This document shows, in pieces, positions 1 through 5,172 of a DNA stretch of 6,312 bases. The notes beneath the pieces were generated by a model, which ran no database searches, was not told where the DNA came from, and was given only the letters and a program-made list of their open reading frames with translations. Source of the DNA: Ornithinimicrobium sp. (GTDB lineage: Bacteria > Actinomycetota > Actinomycetes > Actinomycetales > Dermatophilaceae); contig JASKZT010000172.1 of assembly GCA_030145965.1 (NCBI GenBank), forward strand, positions 1 to 6,312. Direction: 5' to 3'. The number at the start of each line of letters is the position of its first letter. Positions within the stretch are counted from its first letter, which is position 1. The position numbers and the translations under genes are program-made.

Positions 1-503
1 CCGGCGCCTACCTGGGGGCCAACGTCTCGGAGACGCTGCCGCCGCCGGCGTGGTCCTTCGGCTCGACGCCCGAGGAGGCCGACCGGCTCCTCGAGCTCGT
101 CCTCGCCGGCCGCAAGACCGCGACCGCGAGCGCCCTGCACGAGTACGAGCAGGAGGGCGCCGCCCGGGCCGAGGAGGGCGACACCCTCGTGCGGACGGCT
201 CTCGACGTCGTCCTGCCCGAGCCGGGGCTGCTCTCGATCGTGCTCGACGGCCGTGACGCCCCCCGCGCGCTCATCCGTACCACCCACGTGGACGTGGTGC
301 GGCTGGGCGACGTCGACGAGGACCACGCCCGCCGCGAGGGCGAGGGCTCGCTGGAGCAGTGGCGCGCCGTGCACCGCGAGGTGTTCGCCGGGACGGCCCC
401 GCAGGGGCAGGCCGGGGACGACACGATGGTCGTGCTCGAGCGCTTCGTCGTCGTTGTACCGGCCACCGCCCGACGGGCGGCCAAGCGCGCCGGCCTGCTC
501 TGA
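1..503 (+). CDS. ASCH domain-containing protein (5' end missing)
   Basis: The reading frame is open from base 3, and 166 residues are visible before the TGA at 501-503. The start lies outside the window; compared with the family probably only a short N-terminal piece (roughly 15 residues) is missing. Recognisable ASCH-family blocks, numbered from the first visible residue, are WSFG (17-20), LVLAGRKTATAS (32-43), LPEPGLLSIVLDG (71-83), IRTTHVDVV (91-99) and EGEGSLEQWRAVH (112-124). ASCH proteins have a small PUA-like beta barrel; they are thought to bind RNA or nucleotides, and some relatives are amidohydrolases acting on modified nucleosides. No specific substrate can be assigned here. Between HEYEQEG and LPEPG there are about 18 residues more than I expect in the family. 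The gene converges on the BY-kinase gene with only 15 bp between stops, and has no evident link to polysaccharide synthesis, so it probably marks the edge of that cluster. The family call is firm; the function is open. Confidence 0.85.
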   Translation, partial: GAYLGANVSETLPPPAWSFGSTPEEADRLLELVLAGRKTATASALHEYEQEGAARAEEGDTLVRTALDVVLPEPGLLSIVLDGRDAPRALIRTTHVDVVRLGDVDEDHARREGEGSLEQWRAVHREVFAGTAPQGQAGDDTMVVLERFVVVVPATARRAAKRAGLL

Positions 504-530
504 GGAGCCCGGCTGCCCTCAGCGCAGGCT
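492..530. terminator. Shared bidirectional terminator hairpin spanning both convergent stop codons
   Basis: Arms 492-505 and 517-530 are inverted repeats: of 14 positions, 12 are Watson-Crick pairs, one is a G-T wobble (492/530) and one is a mismatch (T499/C523). The loop is 506-516 and can form a further 3-bp AGC/GCT stem. The TGA of the ASCH gene (501-503) is in the left arm and the TGA of the kinase gene (519-521, minus strand) is in the right arm. No T tract follows on either side, which is common for GC-rich actinobacterial terminators. Because the repeat is symmetrical, it would fold in transcripts from either direction. The pairing is directly visible; the terminator function is inferred from its position between convergent genes. 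Confidence 0.65.
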
Positions 531-1937
531 CGCCGCGTGCCGGCGGCGCCGCCTGGACGAGCGGGCGGCGGCCGGATCCTCCACCGGGTCGGGGCGATAG
601 CCGTCGCGGTAGTACGTGTAGGAGTCGGAACCCTTGGCGGGCACACGGTTCAGCACCAGACCGAGCACGTCCGCCCCGACGTTGCCGAGCAGGTCCAGGG
701 TCCTGAGCAGCTGGTCCCGGCGGACGACACCGGCGCCCACGACGACCAGGACCCCGTCCGCGTGCTTGCTGAGCACCGCCGCGTCGGTCACCGGCAGCAG
801 CGGGGGAGCGTCGAAGACGACGTAGTCGAAGCGCTCGCGCAGCTGACGGACGATCTCGCCCATGGCGGAGGAGCCGAGGAGCTCGCTCGGGTTGGGCGGG
901 ATGGGCCCGGCGCCCAGGACCAAGAGGTCGCTACCGGCGAAGGGTTGAAGGACGTCCTCCAGGTCGGCCTCCCCCAGGATGAGGTTGGTCAGCCCACCGC
1001 CCTCGACGAGGCCCAGGTACTGCACCATGCGGGGCCGGCGCAGGTCGGCCTCGACCACGCAGACCTTCGACCCGCCCTCGGTGAGGGTGAGGGCCAGGTT
1101 GGCCGCCGTCGTCGACTTGCCCTCGCCCGGGACCGAAGACGTCACGACGATGGACGTCGCCGGGTGGGTGGCATCGACGAACATGAGGTTGGTCCGGAGC
1201 GTGCGGAAGGCCTCCGCCCTCGGGGAGTGCGGGTCGCCGTGGACCACGAGCGGTGCGCCACGCGCGTCCTTGGCGAAGTGGATCGCCCCGATGACCGGGG
1301 TCGGCGTCAGCGCCTTGACGTCGTTCTCGCCCCTGACCGCGGTGTCGGTGTGGTGGCGGAGCAGGGCCAGGCCCAGCCCGAGCAGGAGGCCGAGCAGGAG
1401 CCCCGCCAGGGCGTTGAGCCGCTGGTCGGGGCTGGCCGGATCCTCGGGCGCGGTGGCCGGGCGCAGGATGGTGACCTGGACGGGGGAGGCGGACTGCGAG
1501 GAGTTCTCCAGGGCCGGGACGGTCTGGCGGAACTGCTCGCTGATCGCGTTCGCGATCTGCGCAGCACGGTCCGGCTCACCGTCACTCACGCTGAGGTCGA
1601 TGAGGACCGTGTCGAGCGGCACCGACGCGGTGATGGCCTCGGCGAGGTCGTCGGCGCTCTCCGTCAGCCCCAGCTCGGCTATGACGGGGTCGAGCACCAG
1701 CGGCGTCCGCATCGCCTCGGCGTAGGACTTCACCCGCTGCTGGGTGAAGTTGCTGCCCTGCAGCAGCTGGTCGGTGCTCTGGCCACCCTGGCTGCTCACG
1801 AAGAGCCGTGACTCAGCGACGTACTGCTTCGGCACGAGGGCGCTGATGACCGAGACGGTGAGGGTCACCAGCACGGTCGTCAGGACGATCAGCCACGCGC
1901 GCTTGCGCACGATACGGAGATAGTCAGCCAGGTCCAC
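519..1937 (-). CDS. Wzz-type chain-length regulator fused to BY-kinase (capsular/exopolysaccharide tyrosine autokinase)
   Basis: A 472-residue membrane protein that should act as polysaccharide copolymerase and bacterial tyrosine kinase, controlling chain length and export in a Wzx/Wzy pathway. Residues 1-13 begin with the Wzz-like DLADYLRIVRKR. Helix 1 is about 14-34; an extracellular Wzz domain follows; a proline-rich stretch (160-170) leads into helix 2 (about 176-194). The cytoplasmic kinase has the oligomerisation motif EX2RX2R (E242, R245, R248), Walker A SSVPGEGKST (267-276, K274), Walker A' VVEADLRRP (294-302, D298) and Walker B YVVFDAPP (372-379, D376). A short tyrosine cluster (Y440, Y442, Y443, Y447) is the likely autophosphorylation site, followed by a tail with five consecutive arginines. 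The fused single-chain form is complete and of usual length. The GTG at 1937 is chosen because AGGAG lies 8 nt upstream and the protein then starts like its relatives; the ATG at 1943 is only 2 nt from AGGAG. It overlaps the polymerase gene and is probably co-transcribed with it. Confidence 0.93.
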   Translation of the reverse strand: MDLADYLRIVRKRAWLIVLTTVLVTLTVSVISALVPKQYVAESRLFVSSQGGQSTDQLLQGSNFTQQRVKSYAEAMRTPLVLDPVIAELGLTESADDLAEAITASVPLDTVLIDLSVSDGEPDRAAQIANAISEQFRQTVPALENSSQSASPVQVTILRPATAPEDPASPDQRLNALAGLLLGLLLGLGLALLRHHTDTAVRGENDVKALTPTPVIGAIHFAKDARGAPLVVHGDPHSPRAEAFRTLRTNLMFVDATHPATSIVVTSSVPGEGKSTTAANLALTLTEGGSKVCVVEADLRRPRMVQYLGLVEGGGLTNLILGEADLEDVLQPFAGSDLLVLGAGPIPPNPSELLGSSAMGEIVRQLRERFDYVVFDAPPLLPVTDAAVLSKHADGVLVVVGAGVVRRDQLLRTLDLLGNVGADVLGLVLNRVPAKGSDSYTYYRDGYRPDPVEDPAAARSSRRRRRHAASLR

Positions 1938-3267
1938 GCGCATCGCTCCTACTGTGGGGGTGGGCGGGGCCCAGTGTCGCACGCAACTCACCAACCGCAT
2001 CGCCGCCCGGGGCGACCGGCTCGCGCGTGGCGCCAGGTGCAGGGGCGGCCGGGACGGGAAGTGGCTCCCGGCGCAGGGCCTGGGCGGTGAGGGTCACGGT
2101 CAGCAGCAGGCTGACCAGGTAGGGGCCCCGCGCCGAGACCTCCCACGTGGGCTCCGTGAGGAAGCCGAGCGCCGGGACGAGGGCGAAGAGCGCCGGCAGC
2201 GCGCCCCCCGACACCCAGCTGGCCCGCACGATGCCCACGAGGGCCACCACCATGAGCAGCATCCCGAGCAGGCCCGCGGAGTTGAGCGCGTAGGCCGCCT
2301 GGCCGTGCTCGTGGGCGAGGTACCAGTTCGCCATGCTGGAGTAGTAGGCGTCGTACAGCGACTCACGGCCCGGGCCGAGCAGCGGCTCGTCCCTCCAGGC
2401 CTCCCGGACGATGCGGAAGATCAGACCGCGGCCGGTGAGCGCCATGTCCGGGAGGCTGACCAGCAGGACCGTCGAGACGAGGAACGTCCCGAGCGGGAAG
2501 AGGGCGGCCACCTTGGCCGCGTCACCGTGGTCCCGCCCGGGCGTCGCGCGCCGGCGGACGACGGCGTAGGCCCACAGCCCGAGCACGATGGCGGCCGTGG
2601 CCGTGCGGCTGCCGGTCAGGACGACGGCCACCACCACGAGCGCGACGCTCCCCCACCGCAGGACCGGGTGGCGGACGTAGGCCACGGCGGGGAGCAGCGT
2701 CACGAGGAAGACCCCCAGGACGTTCTCCTGCGGGAAGTACCCGCGCAGCAGGCCACCGGCCACGCTGCACTTCTCGGCGCGGCAGGTCGCCCAGCCCCTC
2801 TCAGGGTTGAGGACGGCGAAGACGAGGTTGCTGGCAGCCGTCCCCCCGACGACCAGGCCCACCAGGCCGATGTCGCGGCCCTCCAGCCGAAGGGTGCCCG
2901 CCGCGGTCAGCAGGACCACGGTGAGGGCGGCGTAGACCAGGGTGGTGGTGTCCGCCCGGCCGCGGAGCGCCTCGGCGACGAGGACGACGAGCGCCAGCAC
3001 GGCCCAGCTGCTGACGCTGACCCTGCCCGCCCGTAGGCCCCGGATGCCCAGGTGCACCGCGACCGCCGCGCCACCGACGACCAGCCCCAGCTGCAGCAGC
3101 TGTGCGGCCTGACCCTCCGAGACGAAGTGCACCGCCCCCGTCACGTCGCGGACCGTGGTGGCCCGGTCGACCATCGTCTTGACCAGCTGGACCGCCGGGA
3201 AGCTCACGCCGAGCAGGAGCAGCAGCAGGGACGTGGTCCTGCCGGGGTGCTCGGTCCGAGCCGTCAT
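1924..3267 (-). CDS. O-antigen ligase/polymerase family membrane protein (Wzy/WaaL-like)
   Basis: A 447-residue protein with about 12 predicted helices (roughly 13-30, 54-75, 84-101, 107-126, 132-154, 183-198, 203-217, 221-236, 251-271, 328-349, 354-371, 380-397) and both ends cytoplasmic by the positive-inside rule. Family signatures are LTGSRT (217-222), LTGRGLIFRIVREAW (277-291) followed by LLGPG (296-300), and AHEH (318-321) before NSAGLLG (329-335). The loop 272-327, outside the membrane, carries the likely active region. The family joins undecaprenyl-linked oligosaccharide units or transfers polymer to an acceptor. With a BY-kinase, a glycosyltransferase and a flippase beside it in a Gram-positive-type genome, repeat-unit polymerase is the better reading, but sequence alone does not separate polymerase from ligase. 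Loop 155-180 has two cysteines (C162, C167). The tail after 400 is rich in Pro and Ala. The ATG at 3267 is chosen because GGAGGAG lies 7 nt upstream; the GTG two codons earlier is too close to it. This is the first gene of the leftward pair. Confidence 0.85.
   Translation of the reverse strand: MTARTEHPGRTTSLLLLLLGVSFPAVQLVKTMVDRATTVRDVTGAVHFVSEGQAAQLLQLGLVVGGAAVAVHLGIRGLRAGRVSVSSWAVLALVVLVAEALRGRADTTTLVYAALTVVLLTAAGTLRLEGRDIGLVGLVVGGTAASNLVFAVLNPERGWATCRAEKCSVAGGLLRGYFPQENVLGVFLVTLLPAVAYVRHPVLRWGSVALVVVAVVLTGSRTATAAIVLGLWAYAVVRRRATPGRDHGDAAKVAALFPLGTFLVSTVLLVSLPDMALTGRGLIFRIVREAWRDEPLLGPGRESLYDAYYSSMANWYLAHEHGQAAYALNSAGLLGMLLMVVALVGIVRASWVSGGALPALFALVPALGFLTEPTWEVSARGPYLVSLLLTVTLTAQALRREPLPVPAAPAPGATREPVAPGGDAVGELRATLGPAHPHSRSDARGPG
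1946..1950 (-). promoter_or_regulatory. Ribosome binding site of the BY-kinase gene (decides the start)
   Basis: AGGAG on the minus strand lies inside the 3' end of the polymerase gene. It is followed by CG-ATG-CGC-GTG: 2 nt to the ATG (1943-1941) and 8 nt to the GTG (1937-1935). The 8-nt spacing is normal and the 2-nt spacing is poor, which favours the GTG. Confidence 0.6.
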
Positions 3268-3274
3268 CTCCACG

Positions 3275-3281
3275 CTCCTCC
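3275..3281 (-). promoter_or_regulatory. Strong ribosome binding site of the polymerase gene
   Basis: GGAGGAG on the minus strand ends 7 nt before the ATG at 3267-3265. It is the strongest Shine-Dalgarno sequence I found in the window, and it settles this start against the long upstream in-frame open stretch. Confidence 0.8.
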
Positions 3282-3331
3282 GGTGCGGCGGGCTGCAACC
3301 GGGAAGGCACGGCTTCGTCCGGAACGCGTCA

Positions 3332-3342
3332 TACACTACTGT
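3332..3342. promoter_or_regulatory. Candidate overlapping divergent -10 elements
   Basis: The 81-bp gap between the divergent genes contains an unusually AT-rich patch for this window. On the plus strand it holds TACACT (3332-3337) and TACTGT (3337-3342), both fitting TANNNT. The second ends 6 nt before the GTG at 3349, the spacing expected for a leaderless transcript. On the minus strand the same patch holds TAGTGT (3338-3333), about 65 nt upstream of the polymerase ATG. No convincing -35 is visible for any of them. The hexamers are seen; promoter function is inferred. Confidence 0.35.
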
Positions 3343-3348
3343 CGGCAC

Positions 3349-5172
3349 GTGAACGGGGACACAGAAGCCCAGGTGGTAGGTCACCGGCAGGCGACGGAGT
3401 CGCCGCGTACGGTGTCGGTGGCGGTCGTCATCCCCGCGCACAACGCGGCCTCGACGCTGACCCGGGCCATCCGCACCGTGCAGTCCCAGACGCGTCCGGT
3501 GCAGGAGATCGTCGTGGTGGACGACCACTCGGAGGACGGGACGGCCGACCTGGTCTCCACCCTGGCGGCCGGCGACCACCGGATCCGACTCGTCCGCGCG
3601 ACCGCCCGCGGCTCGGCGCACGCCCGCAACGTCGGTGTCTGCTCGGCCGGCAGCGAGGTGATCGCCTTCCTCGACGCCGACGACGTCTGGTACCCCGACA
3701 AGATCGCCACCCAGCTCGCCTACCTGCACGAGGACGTGGCCTTCGTCGGTGGCCTGCTGCACTACCTCGGCGCGGACGGGTCCGTGCTCGGCAGCTACCT
3801 GCCCTTCGACGACTGGGACGAGGCCACGGCCTCGCTGCGGCGCGCGGAGACGATGCCGGTCTCGCTGGCCAGCAGCCTGGTCCGGCGCGCCGACCTCATC
3901 GAGGCGGGAGGCTTCGACGAGAGCTTCCTGCGCAGCCAGGACCTCGAGCTCGCGCAGCGGCTGGTCGTGGGCGGGCGGCGCGTGGTCTGGCCACCCGGTC
4001 GGGCGCTGGGGGGTTACGTCCTCCACGCCGGCGGGGTGAGCGTCACCAGCTACCGGGAGCAGTTCCTGGCGGCCGAGCTGGTCCGCGCGCGGGTCCGGGG
4101 GACGGTGCCCGAGGAGGTGACCTACCGCCAGTGGCAGCAGGACCCGCAGCTGACGCGGTCGGCACGTCGCGCCCTGCGGAGCGGCGAGCACTACCGGAAG
4201 GCGGCGGTGGCCCGGGGCTCGGGGGAGCACCAGGCCTTCGTGCGGCACGCCGCCCTGGCCGTGGCCCGCGACCCCGCGCGCGTCCTCGCCAAGCTGTGGC
4301 GCCGGCGCCGCCACGAAGACCTGCTGACCCCGAGCGACCCGCCGACCGAGGTCGTCGCCGCCCTGCGCGCTCCCGCCGACCCGGCCGAGCTGTCGCTCAC
4401 GCAGCTGCCGGTCGTCGACCTGGCGGGCCTGCGGCTGGCGCACGACCCCCTCCTCGTGGTCGAGGCGGCCGTCCGCGACTACGTGTCGGCACCGCGCAGG
4501 ATCCTGCTCTACGCGGCTCACGTGACCTCCCTCAACGACGTGCGCGACGAGAAGTTCGTCCGTGCCTTCAACCTCGCCGACGCCGCCTACGTCGACGGCA
4601 TCTCGTGGTCGCTCATCGCCGCGGCGGGTGGGCACCGCGCGCGGAAGATGGCCACCACAGACCTCGCCCCGCTGCTGATGCGCCGGCTGGCCGACGAGCT
4701 GGGGCGGCCGGTGCGCGTCGCCGTCCTCGGAGGGCCGCCGGCGTCCGGCTCCGCACCGTCCGTCGCCGCGCGCGCGGGGGCCGGCCTCGAGCGGGACCTC
4801 CCGGTGCAGGTCGTGATGGCCGCCCACGGCTACCACGAGGACTGGTCGGGCGTGCTCGCGCAGCTCGGACCGGCGCGCCCGGACGTCGTTTTGCTGGGCC
4901 TCGGCATGCCGCTGGAGGCGCACTGGTGTCGTACCCACGGCCATCTGCTGCCCGCGGCTGTCGTCGTCACGTGCGGGGGGTGGCTGCGCATCCTGGCCGG
5001 TGAGGAGCGCAGGGCACCGGTGTTGGCCCAGCGCCTGCACCTGGAGTGGCTGCACCGGATCGCCGGCGACCCGAGCCGGACGCTGCTGCGCTACGCCCGG
5101 GGCGTCACGGCCCTGGTCCGGGAGAGCGCCCGGGCAGCGCGCCGGCGCGGTTCCGGCGATGGCGTCCGCTGA
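3349..5172 (+). CDS. Two-domain glycosyltransferase: GT2 (GT-A) fused to WecG/TagA/CpsF (GT26)
   Basis: A 607-residue cytoplasmic protein with two transferase domains that probably adds two sugars to a lipid-linked oligosaccharide. The GT2 domain (about 22-245) has VVIPAHN (26-32), VVVDDHSEDGT (55-65), the metal/nucleotide-sugar motif FLDADDVW (107-114) and GGFDESFLRSQDLEL (187-201), which holds the usual catalytic-base region. A less conserved link (about 245-380) follows. The GT26 domain (about 380-590) has HVTSLND (391-397), YVDG (414-417), TTDL (436-439), VAVLGG (457-462), VVLLGLGMPLEAHW (513-526) and AGEERRAP (550-557), then LEWLHR (565-570). GT26 enzymes transfer ManNAc, ManNAcA, glucose or similar to a lipid-PP-sugar acceptor; the sugars here are unknown. 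Most GT26 proteins are about 240-260 residues and stand alone. No good Shine-Dalgarno precedes any candidate start. GTG 3349 fits leaderless translation; GTG 3373 or GTG 3412 (starting VSVAVVIPAHN) are alternatives. It is the first gene of the rightward pair. Confidence 0.9.
   Translation: MNGDTEAQVVGHRQATESPRTVSVAVVIPAHNAASTLTRAIRTVQSQTRPVQEIVVVDDHSEDGTADLVSTLAAGDHRIRLVRATARGSAHARNVGVCSAGSEVIAFLDADDVWYPDKIATQLAYLHEDVAFVGGLLHYLGADGSVLGSYLPFDDWDEATASLRRAETMPVSLASSLVRRADLIEAGGFDESFLRSQDLELAQRLVVGGRRVVWPPGRALGGYVLHAGGVSVTSYREQFLAAELVRARVRGTVPEEVTYRQWQQDPQLTRSARRALRSGEHYRKAAVARGSGEHQAFVRHAALAVARDPARVLAKLWRRRRHEDLLTPSDPPTEVVAALRAPADPAELSLTQLPVVDLAGLRLAHDPLLVVEAAVRDYVSAPRRILLYAAHVTSLNDVRDEKFVRAFNLADAAYVDGISWSLIAAAGGHRARKMATTDLAPLLMRRLADELGRPVRVAVLGGPPASGSAPSVAARAGAGLERDLPVQVVMAAHGYHEDWSGVLAQLGPARPDVVLLGLGMPLEAHWCRTHGHLLPAAVVVTCGGWLRILAGEERRAPVLAQRLHLEWLHRIAGDPSRTLLRYARGVTALVRESARAARRRGSGDGVR

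Noticed and set aside
537..1811. 424-residue plus-strand open frame antisense to the BY-kinase gene
   Set aside because: It lies wholly opposite a gene with clear Walker motifs. Its translation is low-complexity Gly/Arg/Val/Asp-rich with no recognisable domain, and it reflects the G/C third-position bias.
1938..2000. Longer start of the BY-kinase at 2000
   Set aside because: The extra N-terminal residues are unlike Wzz proteins, lie within the polymerase gene and have no ribosome site at the right distance.
3088..3102. CAGCTGCAGCAGCTG repeat-palindrome
   Set aside because: It lies inside the polymerase coding sequence and is explained by Leu/Gln/Ala codons of a membrane helix.
3052..3348. 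Earlier start for the glycosyltransferase at 3052
   Set aside because: It would extend the gene across the 5' part of the opposite-strand polymerase gene. The added residues are low-complexity and unlike any GT2 N-terminus.
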